The notes below the pieces were generated by a model. That model was not told the origin of the DNA, made no database searches, and saw only the letters and a program-made list of their open reading frames with translations. This document shows positions 42,624 through 51,789 of a DNA stretch of 64,000 bases, piece by piece. Source of the DNA: an uncultured Burkholderiales bacterium. Its GTDB lineage: Bacteria; Pseudomonadota; Gammaproteobacteria; Burkholderiales; Burkholderiaceae_C. Made by a program: the position numbers and the translations under genes. The stretch lies in contig CAIZSE010000114.1 of assembly GCA_903935585.1 (NCBI GenBank), forward strand, positions 1-64,000, read 5' to 3'. Position 1 is the stretch's first letter. Each line of letters begins with the position of its first letter.

Positions 42624-43031
42624 TCAGGCTGCGATCACCGTCAGCAAAGTCTGACCGTTAGCCACCAACTTTTCGCCTTCTGCATCCACCGCAAACAAAT
42701 CACAGTTGGTGAATACCTGCGTTTTGCCGGGTTTGACTACGCGCGCCCGAGCAATGAACTTTTGGCCCACGGCGGGGCGCAGGCAGTTGACCGAAAAGTT
42801 GGCAGCCAACAAATTCGGCCCTGCCACAGTCCCAGCTGCAAAGCCGCACGCGGTATCGATCAATGTGCCAATCAGACCGGCATGCAGAAAGCCTGAATAC
42901 TGCCCGACCTCAGGGCGCCAGGGCATCTGGATTTCCACAAAGCCGGGTTCGGCCGCCGCCACTTCGATGCCGCACCATCGGTTGAACTCGGCCATGGCGT
43001 TGATTTTTATCAGCATCTCGAGTGGACTCAT
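42624..43031 (-). CDS. PaaI-type hotdog thioesterase
   Basis: GFLHAGLIGTLIDTACGFAAGT motif; start MSPLEMLIK at 43031. Confidence 0.85.
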   Translation of the reverse strand: MSPLEMLIKINAMAEFNRWCGIEVAAAEPGFVEIQMPWRPEVGQYSGFLHAGLIGTLIDTACGFAAGTVAGPNLLAANFSVNCLRPAVGQKFIARARVVKPGKTQVFTNCDLFAVDAEGEKLVANGQTLLTVIAA

Positions 43032-43387
43032 GGTTTTCTCCTGGCTTGGGTTTTGAACCACCCGATGTGGTCCATCAGTTTTTGGCGAAGTGCTTGTTGC
43101 TCGTTCATGAGCTGTTCAATCTCGGCCACACGCGCCAGGATCACCTCGATCATGTCTTGCGCTGACAACTTGCCCGCTTTGAAGCGCGGCAAATACTCGG
43201 CAATGACGGGCAGCGAGAAACCCATCTCCCGCGACATGGCGATGAAGATGACGTGCTTGACGGTTTTTTTGTCGTAATCGCGGTAGCCATTGGGCAATCG
43301 CTGACTGTCAATGAGGCCGTCGGCCTCGTAGCGACGCAAGCGGTGCACAGACACCTGGGTCTTGGCAGAGAGTTCTGAAATACGCAT
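43028..43387 (-). CDS. MerR family transcriptional regulator
   Basis: MRISELSAKTQVSVHRLRRYEADGLI HTH; overlaps thioesterase start by 4 nt. Confidence 0.9.
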   Translation of the reverse strand: MRISELSAKTQVSVHRLRRYEADGLIDSQRLPNGYRDYDKKTVKHVIFIAMSREMGFSLPVIAEYLPRFKAGKLSAQDMIEVILARVAEIEQLMNEQQALRQKLMDHIGWFKTQARRKP

Positions 43388-43529
43388 GAATTCAGTCTAG
43401 CAAGGCTCGCACAGCGCAAAGGTTAGTGCTGTTGACGCATGGGCGACAAGCCCTGGGGCACGTTGCGCTGAAGGTGATACCCCACCCAGCAAGGCTGGTG
43501 TACAAAACAACCTTCAACCGGAGCACCTA

Positions 43530-44705
43530 ATGACCGCACACCCCGCTTTACCCCACGCCCGGCCCGCCGATGTCGGTCTGTGCCCCGAGCGCACACAGCG
43601 GCTGATGGACGCGCTGCGGCGCGAAGTGGCCAGCGGCAGGCTGCCGGGCGCGGTGGCCATGATCGCCCGACAAGGTCAGATCGCCTTGTTCGAGGCCGTG
43701 GGTCAGCAAGACCCCGGCACAGGCGTCCCCATGCAAACCGACAGCATCTTCCGCATTTATTCGATGACCAAACCGGTCGTGTCGGTGGCGGTGATGATGC
43801 TGGTCGAGCGCGGTCAATTGCTGCTGAGCGATCCAGTCAGTCGCTGGCTGCCCGAGTACGCCCACCAGCAAGTCGCCACAGCCACCGGGCTGGAGCCCGT
43901 TCGCAACCCGGCCACCGTGCAAGACCTGCTGCGCCACACGGCGGGCCTGACCTATGAATTTTTGGGTGACTCGGCTGTGCAGCGGCAATACGCAAAAGTG
44001 AAGATCGCCTCGCGTGACCGATCCAACGCCGAATTTTCACAAACGCTCGCAGCGGTGCCCCTGCAGTTTCAGCCTGGCAGCGTGTGGGCCTACAGCCGCG
44101 CCACCGATGTGCTGGGGCGATTGGTCGAGGTGGTCAGTGGGCAAGCCTTAAGCGCATTCCTGCAGTACGAAATTTTTGGCCCCTTGGGCATGGTGGACAC
44201 CGGCTTCTCGGTGCCGCCCGAACAACACCACCGCATTGCCGAGCCCTTTGCACACGACCCCGATGGCGGTGTGCCCATGAAAGTGCTGGAGCCCCGGCAA
44301 GTCCCGGCCATGGAAGGCGGCGGCGGCGGCCTGATGTCCACCGCCATGGACTACACCCGCTTCTTGCAGTGCCTGCGCAACAAAGGCGAGTTGCATGGCG
44401 TGCGCCTGCTGAGTCCGCACACCGTGGACTACATGACCTGCGACCATTTGGGCGACATGCCGGCCGACGGCACTTTGCTGCCCCCTGGCCACGGCTTCGG
44501 GCTGGGCTTTGCGGTGCGCACCCACCTGGGCCTGTCGCCTGTACCCGGTTCGGTCGGGCTGTATTACTGGGGCGGCATCGCGGGCACCACATTTTTTGTG
44601 GACCCCAAGCTTGATATGTTCGCGATGCTGATGGTTCAGGCGCCGAATCAACGCGACTATTACCGCCCCCTCTTCCGCGACCTGGTTTATGCGGCGTTGC
44701 TCTGA
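43530..44705 (+). CDS. Class C beta-lactamase-fold serine hydrolase (possible family VIII esterase)
   Basis: IYSMTKPVVSVAVMMLVERG (SxxK), YSRATDVLG, WGGIAGTTFFVDP. Confidence 0.85.
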   Translation: MTAHPALPHARPADVGLCPERTQRLMDALRREVASGRLPGAVAMIARQGQIALFEAVGQQDPGTGVPMQTDSIFRIYSMTKPVVSVAVMMLVERGQLLLSDPVSRWLPEYAHQQVATATGLEPVRNPATVQDLLRHTAGLTYEFLGDSAVQRQYAKVKIASRDRSNAEFSQTLAAVPLQFQPGSVWAYSRATDVLGRLVEVVSGQALSAFLQYEIFGPLGMVDTGFSVPPEQHHRIAEPFAHDPDGGVPMKVLEPRQVPAMEGGGGGLMSTAMDYTRFLQCLRNKGELHGVRLLSPHTVDYMTCDHLGDMPADGTLLPPGHGFGLGFAVRTHLGLSPVPGSVGLYYWGGIAGTTFFVDPKLDMFAMLMVQAPNQRDYYRPLFRDLVYAALL

Positions 44706-44731
44706 GTAGATTCATCCACCAAGGAAAAGAC

Positions 44732-46354
44732 ATGACCAAGCCTGGCCTCATGATGGAACGCCCACTGCTCATTTCGGGCATCCTCGAACACGCCGCTGCA
44801 CAGTTTGGCGATCAGGAAATCGTCTCTCGCGAAACGCATGGCCCACTGCACCGCACCACCTATGCCGATGCGGCCAAGCGTGTCCGGCAACTGGCCAATG
44901 CCCTGGCCCAAATGGGCCTCAAAACTGGCAGCGCAGTGGGCTCGATTGCCTGGAACAACCACCGCCATCTGGAAGCGTATTACGCGGTCTCGGGCAGTGG
45001 CATGGTCATGCACACCTGCAACCCGCGCCTGCACCCGCAACAACTGATCTACGTGATCAACCACGCCGAAGACGAAGTCGTGCTGTTTGACGCCACTTTT
45101 GCCCCGCTGGTCAAAGGCATTGCTGCGCATTGCCCCCAGGTACGCGCCTGGGTCTGCATGGCGGATGCGGCCAACACGCCGGTCATCGAGGGCGTGACCC
45201 CTGTGCTGAACTACGAAGACCTGATCGCACCGCACAGCAGCGCGTTTGACTGGCCCGAGCTCCCTGAAAACACCGGCGCGGCCCTGTGCTACACCTCGGG
45301 CACCACCGGCAACCCCAAGGGCGTGCTGTACTCGCACCGCGCCATCGTGATCAACGCCACCACCGCCTGTCTGCCCGATGTGCTGGGCCTGTCCACGCAA
45401 GAGACTGTTTTGCCGGTGGTGCCCATGTTCCACATCAATGCCTGGTGCATCCCTTACGCCGCGCTGGTAGCGGGCACCAAGCTGGTCCTGCCTGGCCCCA
45501 AACTCGATGGCGCCAGTCTGTACGAATTGATGGAGGCCGAACAGGTCACCATCAGCGCGGGCGTGCCCACCATCTGGATGGGCCTGATCCAGCATGTCGA
45601 GCAAAACAACTTGCGTTTTGCCCACATGAAGCGCACCTGCGTGGGCGGCTCGGCCATGCCGATGGCGCTGATCGCCAAGTTCATGGGCACCTATGGTGTG
45701 CAAGTGCGCCACGGTTGGGGCATGACCGAAACCACCGCCGTGGCCACCATGAGCAACCTGAGCCGCGCCGATCACCAAAAGCCCGCTGCCGAGCAACACG
45801 CCATCGTGGCCAAACAGGGTAAAACCGTGTCGGGCATCGAGATCAAGGTGGTCGATGAAAATGGCGCCACCCTGCCCCGTGACGGCAACTCGCAAGGCGA
45901 GTTGATGGTGCGTGGCCAGTGGATCGTGGAGCGCTATTACAAGGCCGAAAAAACCGCACTGGTGGACGGCTGGTTTCCCACCGGCGACATCGCCACCATT
46001 GATGCGCAGGGCACCATGCAGATCCGCGACCGCACCAAGGACGTGATCAAGACCGGTGGCGAGTGGATCAGCTCGATTGACCTGGAAAACGCCGCCGTGG
46101 GCCACCCGGCCGTGGCCATGGCCGCGGTCATTGGCGTCAAGCACCCCAAGTGGGACGAACGCCCGCTGTTGTTCATCGTGCGCAAGCCGGGCCAAAGCGT
46201 GGACAAGCAGGAGATCCTCGACTTCCTGGCCACCAAGGTGGCCAAGTGGTGGGTGCCCGACGACGTGGTCTTCCTTGAATCGCTGCCAGTGGGCGGCACC
46301 GGCAAGGTCCAAAAGAACGAACTGCGCAAGGAATACGGCGGCCTGTTCAGCTGA
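44732..46354 (+). CDS. Medium/long-chain acyl-CoA ligase (AMP-forming)
   Basis: [56 protein letters not shown]. Confidence 0.92.
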   Translation: MTKPGLMMERPLLISGILEHAAAQFGDQEIVSRETHGPLHRTTYADAAKRVRQLANALAQMGLKTGSAVGSIAWNNHRHLEAYYAVSGSGMVMHTCNPRLHPQQLIYVINHAEDEVVLFDATFAPLVKGIAAHCPQVRAWVCMADAANTPVIEGVTPVLNYEDLIAPHSSAFDWPELPENTGAALCYTSGTTGNPKGVLYSHRAIVINATTACLPDVLGLSTQETVLPVVPMFHINAWCIPYAALVAGTKLVLPGPKLDGASLYELMEAEQVTISAGVPTIWMGLIQHVEQNNLRFAHMKRTCVGGSAMPMALIAKFMGTYGVQVRHGWGMTETTAVATMSNLSRADHQKPAAEQHAIVAKQGKTVSGIEIKVVDENGATLPRDGNSQGELMVRGQWIVERYYKAEKTALVDGWFPTGDIATIDAQGTMQIRDRTKDVIKTGGEWISSIDLENAAVGHPAVAMAAVIGVKHPKWDERPLLFIVRKPGQSVDKQEILDFLATKVAKWWVPDDVVFLESLPVGGTGKVQKNELRKEYGGLFS

Positions 46355-46357
46355 CGC

Positions 46358-46978
46358 TTAAACCCTGGCGCTCGGCCGTTCGTTCATCCGGTCGCGCCAG
46401 GCTTGCAGGGCAAGCATGCCTTCGTCGCCCGGCACAAACTTCATCAGGCCCCGGGCAAACTCCAGCGCGCAAAACGCGGTGATGTCGGCAATGGTGAAGC
46501 GCTCCCCCGCGATCCAGGGCTGGCTTTGCAGGCTCTGGTCAAACCATCGGGCGACCTCACGCACTTTCTCAGCCTGCGAGCGGCCAAACTCCGGAAACTG
46601 CGGCTTTTCCAGCGCAGCCAAGCCGGGGTGGCCGTGGCGGATGGCGTTGGCAATGCCGCCCAGCAAATACAGCTCCACCTGGCGGTCGGCCATCTCGATG
46701 AAACCGCGCTCATCACCGTCCACGCCCATCAGGTTGGGCTCGGGGTAACGGCCTTCGAGCAAGGTGCAAATCGCCCGCGTCTCGGTGATCACGCGGCCAT
46801 CGTCCAGCTCCAGAGCGGGCACTTTGGCCAGCGGGCTTTTGGCCAAATACCCGGGCTGGCGGTGCTCGCCAGCGTTCAGGTCCAGACTCACCATCTCGAT
46901 GCCGGTGATGTTTTTCTCGACCAAAAACATCAGCACCCGGCGTGGGCTGGGGGCGCGTTGGGCGGTGTAAAGTTTCAT
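46358..46978 (-). CDS. Glutathione S-transferase family protein
   Basis: [22 protein letters not shown]; 206 aa GST layout. Confidence 0.9.
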   Translation of the reverse strand: MKLYTAQRAPSPRRVLMFLVEKNITGIEMVSLDLNAGEHRQPGYLAKSPLAKVPALELDDGRVITETRAICTLLEGRYPEPNLMGVDGDERGFIEMADRQVELYLLGGIANAIRHGHPGLAALEKPQFPEFGRSQAEKVREVARWFDQSLQSQPWIAGERFTIADITAFCALEFARGLMKFVPGDEGMLALQAWRDRMNERPSARV

Positions 46979-47697
46979 GGGCGGTCTCCTTCGGCTGTCT
47001 TGTTGCTTTGACCCATCTCGACCATGGTGCGGGCCTTTTCTGAGTAAGCCCGGGCTTTGTCTTCACCGTCTCTGCGCAAGTCAATCTTGGAGGGCGGTGC
47101 CTCGATGCCGCGCAACACGGCCGGGCGAAGGCGAATGGCTTCAAGCCAGCGCTTGAGGTGCGGCAGGTCATCGACCTCCACGCCCGACCAGCGGTGCGTG
47201 CGCACCCAGGCCCAGTTGGCAATGTCGGCGATCGAGTAATCACCCGCCAAGTATTCGTGGTCTTTCAGGTGCCCATCCAGCACGCGAAACAGCCGCCGAC
47301 TCTCACCCTGATAACGATCAATCGCGGGCTGGATCTTTTCTGGAAAGTAGCGAAAGAACACATTGGCCTGCCCCATCATCGGCCCGATGCCGCCCATCTG
47401 GAACATCAGCCACTGCATGACGCGCGAGCGGCCTTTGGCATCGGTGGGCATGAGCTGTCCGGTTTTTTCGGCCAGGTAAATCATGCAAGCCCCCGACTCA
47501 AACACCGCGAAATCATCGGCCGCGCGGTCCACGATGGCGGGAATTCGGCCGTTCGGGTTGATGGCCAAAAACGCTGGCAACTTTTGCTCGCCCAAGGTCA
47601 GGTCGAGCAGCTTGAGCGTGTAAGGCAGCGCCAGCTCTTCAAGCACGATGGAGACTTTGTGCCCGTTGGGCGTGGCGGAGGTGTAGAGGTCGATCAT
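46975..47697 (-). CDS. Glutathione S-transferase family protein (YghU/YfcG-like)
   Basis: [38 protein letters not shown]. Confidence 0.9.
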   Translation of the reverse strand: MIDLYTSATPNGHKVSIVLEELALPYTLKLLDLTLGEQKLPAFLAINPNGRIPAIVDRAADDFAVFESGACMIYLAEKTGQLMPTDAKGRSRVMQWLMFQMGGIGPMMGQANVFFRYFPEKIQPAIDRYQGESRRLFRVLDGHLKDHEYLAGDYSIADIANWAWVRTHRWSGVEVDDLPHLKRWLEAIRLRPAVLRGIEAPPSKIDLRRDGEDKARAYSEKARTMVEMGQSNKTAEGDRP

Positions 47698-47885
47698 GGG
47701 CAAAGATTAGCAGCCTGATCCGGGGTGTACTGGCACGCAGATGACAGTCCTGAAAAGTGGGTTTTCCGGACACTGCCAATGCCAGCCGCCAAGGTGCCCA
47801 ACAAAATAGCCCATAAAGTCATCCAGATTTGCAAGCACGAGCATGCATTGGGCACAACCCAAAGTGCGCCTGCCCGCTGAGGCCC

Positions 47886-50303
47886 TTAAATGGCTTCGTC
47901 TATGACCACATCAATGGGCACACCCCACAGTTCGGCTTGTGCTTGTAAATGCTGGATGGGTTGGCGCGCCCATTCCCCTCGGATATAGCCCAGCGCCACC
48001 ATGGCGCCGGCCTCGTAGCCCCAGCCTGCAGAGGTGATTTCACCGACAAATCGGCCATTCACATTGAGGGGTTCACCACCCCACAGATACTGATTGGGAT
48101 CCTTCACGAGAATCTTGACCAATTTCTTGTCCAAGAGCACCGGGCCTTTGGCTTTGCGTTCAAGCAAGGCTTTTTTTCCTTTGAAGTTGGCATGCTTGTC
48201 CAATTTGACCCCAGCCCACAGGCCCGCTTCAAAGGGTGTCTCATCCGGACCCATTTCAGCACCCCACGCCCTTCTCTGGCGCTCGATGCGCAATGCATCG
48301 AGTGCGTAGTAGCCTGCATCACGCAGGCCCAAATCGGCGCCTGCGGCTTGCAAGGCCAAGTAAACATGTCGGGTCATTTCAACGGGTACATACAACTCAT
48401 AACCAGGTCCACCGACATAGCTCATGCGGGCAGCCCGCACTTTGGCATGACCCACATCAATTTCTTTTGTCTGCGCAAACGCCAAATGTTGGGGCGATAA
48501 ATTGTCAGGGCACACGCGCGACATCAACTCCGCAGCACGCGGCCCCATCAGTGACAACACGCAATACTGGGCTGTCACGTCGTTGATGTACACACGCATG
48601 TCGGGCGTCAGGTGGCGCTGCAACCAATCCAAATCACGTGTGGTTTGGCCTGCCCCTGTCACCACCATGAAACGATCTGCGGCCACACGAATCACAGTGA
48701 GGTCACTTTCAAAACCGCCGCGATCGTTCAACAAGGCGGTGTAAACCATTTTGCCAATCACCACATCGATGTCGTTGGCACACATGTGCTGCAAGAAACT
48801 CAATGCATCGGGGCCCTGCACCCATAATTTGGAAAATGAAGATTGATCGTAAAGCGCCACCGCTTCACGTGTCGCTTTTTGCTCTGCTTGCACCCAAGGC
48901 AGCCAATCAGGGCTGTCCAAGGTATCCCGGGCCGCAGGCGAGCCTGCGGGTTTAAAGTAGTTCACACGTTCCCAGCCGTTTTTACTGCCAAATTCAGCCC
49001 CTTTGGCGGCCAAAACATCGTAGAGCGGCGAGCAACGCAAAGGTCTGACGGTTTGCAACTCTTGGCGAGGCCAACGCATGGCGTAATGCAAGCCCAAAGT
49101 TTCAGCAGTTCTTTCGGACAGTGCTTTTCGATTGCCCGTGAAAGCACCGAAACGGCGCACATCCACATCCCACAAATCAACACTGGGTTCACCGCCCACA
49201 ATCCATTCGGCCATCAAGCGCCCCGCGCCGCCCGAGTTGGCAATCCCGGCTGAATTGAAGCCGGCGCATACAAAATAATTTCGCACCTCAGGCGCTTCGC
49301 CCAAAATAAAATTACCATCCGGTGTGAAACTCTCCGGACCGTTCAGCAGCATTTTGACCTTGGCAGTTTCTAGGCAAGGTGTGCGTTGAATGGCGTTCAC
49401 CATCAAGATTTCAAATTGGTCCCAGTCTTCGTCTAACAATTGAAATTGGAAGCTTGAAGGAATGGGATGCACGTTCCAGGGTTTGGCCACCGGCTCAAAG
49501 CCCCCCATCACCAATCCACCCACTTCTTCTTTGTAATAGATGTAACCGTCGGGGTCACGCACCACGGGCCACATGGGGTGAATTCCTTCAATTTTGTCTG
49601 TCACGATGTAGTAATGCTCAGCTGAATACAAGGGGACATTGACGCCTGCCAACTGACCAAATTGACGCGCCCATTGGCCAGCACAGTTCACCAAAATGTC
49701 ACACTGAATATCACCCTGCTTGGTTTTGACACCCTTCACGCGACCTTCATCCAGGTCAACGCCAGTGACTTCAATGTCCTCGAAAATTTTTACGCCACGT
49801 TGCCGTGCGCCCTTGGCCAAGGACATGCACAAATCGGCCGGATTGGCTTTGCCATCGCCCGGAATCCAAATGCCCCCCACCAAATCATCGGTTCGCAGCA
49901 AGGGGGCACGCTCGCCTACTTCTTGGGGTGTGATTTCATGCACTTCCACCCCAAAACTCCGGGCCAAGGCAATTTGTTTGCGCAGCACTTTCATGCGCTC
50001 CGGGGTTCGGGCCACATTGACACTGCCGCATTGTTTCCATCCTGTGGCCAACCCAGTTTCCGCTTCTAGCGAGGAATACAACTCGATGCCGTACTTGCTC
50101 ATGCTCGTCATGTTGCGGTTGGGTCGCATTTGCCCCACCAGACCTGCGGCATGCCAAGTGGTACCGCTGGTCAATTTGCCTTGTTCCAACAAAACCACAT
50201 CGGTTTGCCCCAACTTGGCCAGGTGATACGCCACAGAACAACCCGCAATGCCGCCGCCCACAATCACAATTTTGGCTTGCGTTGGAAACTGATGTGTTGA
50301 CAT
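47886..50303 (-). CDS. FAD-dependent dehydrogenase, dimethylglycine/sarcosine dehydrogenase-like, with C-terminal GcvT-type domain
   Basis: IVIVGGGIAGCSVAYHLAKLGQTDVVLLEQGKLTSGTTWHAAGLVGQMR; MSYVGGPGYELYVP...DAGYYALDALRIERQRRAWGAEMGPDETPFEAGL GcvT-like. Confidence 0.9.
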   Translation of the reverse strand: MSTHQFPTQAKIVIVGGGIAGCSVAYHLAKLGQTDVVLLEQGKLTSGTTWHAAGLVGQMRPNRNMTSMSKYGIELYSSLEAETGLATGWKQCGSVNVARTPERMKVLRKQIALARSFGVEVHEITPQEVGERAPLLRTDDLVGGIWIPGDGKANPADLCMSLAKGARQRGVKIFEDIEVTGVDLDEGRVKGVKTKQGDIQCDILVNCAGQWARQFGQLAGVNVPLYSAEHYYIVTDKIEGIHPMWPVVRDPDGYIYYKEEVGGLVMGGFEPVAKPWNVHPIPSSFQFQLLDEDWDQFEILMVNAIQRTPCLETAKVKMLLNGPESFTPDGNFILGEAPEVRNYFVCAGFNSAGIANSGGAGRLMAEWIVGGEPSVDLWDVDVRRFGAFTGNRKALSERTAETLGLHYAMRWPRQELQTVRPLRCSPLYDVLAAKGAEFGSKNGWERVNYFKPAGSPAARDTLDSPDWLPWVQAEQKATREAVALYDQSSFSKLWVQGPDALSFLQHMCANDIDVVIGKMVYTALLNDRGGFESDLTVIRVAADRFMVVTGAGQTTRDLDWLQRHLTPDMRVYINDVTAQYCVLSLMGPRAAELMSRVCPDNLSPQHLAFAQTKEIDVGHAKVRAARMSYVGGPGYELYVPVEMTRHVYLALQAAGADLGLRDAGYYALDALRIERQRRAWGAEMGPDETPFEAGLWAGVKLDKHANFKGKKALLERKAKGPVLLDKKLVKILVKDPNQYLWGGEPLNVNGRFVGEITSAGWGYEAGAMVALGYIRGEWARQPIQHLQAQAELWGVPIDVVIDEAI

Positions 50304-50362
50304 GATGGAACCCCGTAAGAAGCAGTCAGTGGATCAGTGAAAGGCAATGACATCTGCCCGTG

Positions 50363-51199
50363 CTAGCCCAATCGCAGGGCCGCAACACCGGACAATATGG
50401 CAACGGTGCCTGCAATTCTTTGTCGCGTCCAGACCTCTTTCAAGAACCAGGCGCCAATCAGGGCCGCAAAAAACACCGATGTTTCACGCAAGGCCGCCAC
50501 CATGGCCACAGGCGCCACGGTCATGGCCCACAAGGCAATGGCGTAAGAACCGATGGAAGCCAATGCACCGCCCATGGCCACTGGCCAACGCCCACGCACA
50601 TACGGCCAAACCTGCCCTTTTCGCTGCATGAAAACCAAAGCCGCAAAAGGCCAGCCATCCAACACAAACAGCATGCTGATGTACTGCACCACATGCCCAG
50701 AATTTCGCGCACCCTTGGCGTCAATCACGGTGTAGATGGCAATCAACACCGCATTGCTTAAAGCAAAAACAATGGCCTTGCGATGCGACCACCACGCCTT
50801 GGTAAAGCCCAACAGCAAAACACCACCACAAATGCAGGCTACGCCCACCCAAGTCATGAGCGACAAAGCCTCACCGATGAAAGCAAATGAAGCAATGGCC
50901 ACCAGCACGGGTGCCGTGCCCCGCATCAAGGGATAAGTAAGACCCAGGTCGCCGTGCTTGTAGGCGCCTGCCAATGCAAAGTAATAGCCCACATGCACCA
51001 CCAAGGAGCCCAGGATGTAGGGCCAAGACTCAGGTGGTGGTGGCCCCACATACAAACACACAGGCATGGCCAACACCGAGCACAGCACATGGATGAGGGC
51101 GGTGTCTAAAGTTTTGTCTGTGCTGGATTTGACAAGCGCATTCCAACTGGCATGCAGCAGCGCACCCAACAACACAATCAACAAAACTGACCACGTCAT
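50363..51199 (-). CDS. EamA/DMT family membrane transporter, phosphonate-operon associated
   Basis: Two EamA-like halves, about ten TM; LGALLHASWNALVKSS; 8 nt from PhnZ-like gene. Confidence 0.85.
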   Translation of the reverse strand: MTWSVLLIVLLGALLHASWNALVKSSTDKTLDTALIHVLCSVLAMPVCLYVGPPPPESWPYILGSLVVHVGYYFALAGAYKHGDLGLTYPLMRGTAPVLVAIASFAFIGEALSLMTWVGVACICGGVLLLGFTKAWWSHRKAIVFALSNAVLIAIYTVIDAKGARNSGHVVQYISMLFVLDGWPFAALVFMQRKGQVWPYVRGRWPVAMGGALASIGSYAIALWAMTVAPVAMVAALRETSVFFAALIGAWFLKEVWTRQRIAGTVAILSGVAALRLG

Positions 51200-51206
51200 G
51201 CTCTGC

Positions 51207-51785
51207 TTAAGCCTTCAATGCACAGTGTCTTGCAATTTGCATGTAATGGGAAAGTCCGGGAGTTTGAAGGCTCGGCTGCTTGGCCAAGTCGTCCCACAAA
51301 CGCAAACGCACAGCATCAGAGGCGCCTGGTTCTGCGATGAATTTGTCAGCCTCTTCTTTTGAGAAAATGCCGCCCTGCAGTTTCAAACTGCGCTTGGAGT
51401 CTTCCGACAAGCCTTCGTAATATTCAGGCCGCGTTGCGCACAAGTACCGCTTGGCGTCCACATGCCGCTGAATGGCATCAATGACCGCATCCGAGAACAA
51501 TCCACGCAGAAATGGCACCACACGGTATTGGTGTACATCGTCCACACCGTGCAAGCTGGGTGTGTCGCCAAAATCGTGCAAGAGGTGCCCCAAGTCATGC
51601 AGAAAAGCGGCCGTGACCAACTCTTCGCTGGCACCCTCTTGCTCACCCAAATGACCGGACTGCAGGGCATGCTGCAGTTGGGTCACTGGCTCACCGGTGT
51701 ACTGCTCGTGGCCTTTTTCTTCAAACAGTTTTTCTATATCGTCTAAGCTTAAAGCCATGGTCGTCCTACAAAAGTGTGCCGTCAA
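51207..51785 (-). CDS. PhnZ/phosphonate-operon-associated HD-domain protein (possible mixed-valent diiron oxygenase)
   Basis: QLQHALQSGHLGEQEGASEELVTAAFLHDLGHLLHDFGD HD motif; neighbours are phosphonate genes. Confidence 0.85.
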   Translation of the reverse strand: MTAHFCRTTMALSLDDIEKLFEEKGHEQYTGEPVTQLQHALQSGHLGEQEGASEELVTAAFLHDLGHLLHDFGDTPSLHGVDDVHQYRVVPFLRGLFSDAVIDAIQRHVDAKRYLCATRPEYYEGLSEDSKRSLKLQGGIFSKEEADKFIAEPGASDAVRLRLWDDLAKQPSLQTPGLSHYMQIARHCALKA

Positions 51786-51789
51786 AAAA

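Noticed and set aside
44687-46312. 541-aa minus-strand ORF
   Set aside because: Antisense of the acyl-CoA ligase with clear AMP-binding motifs on the plus strand.
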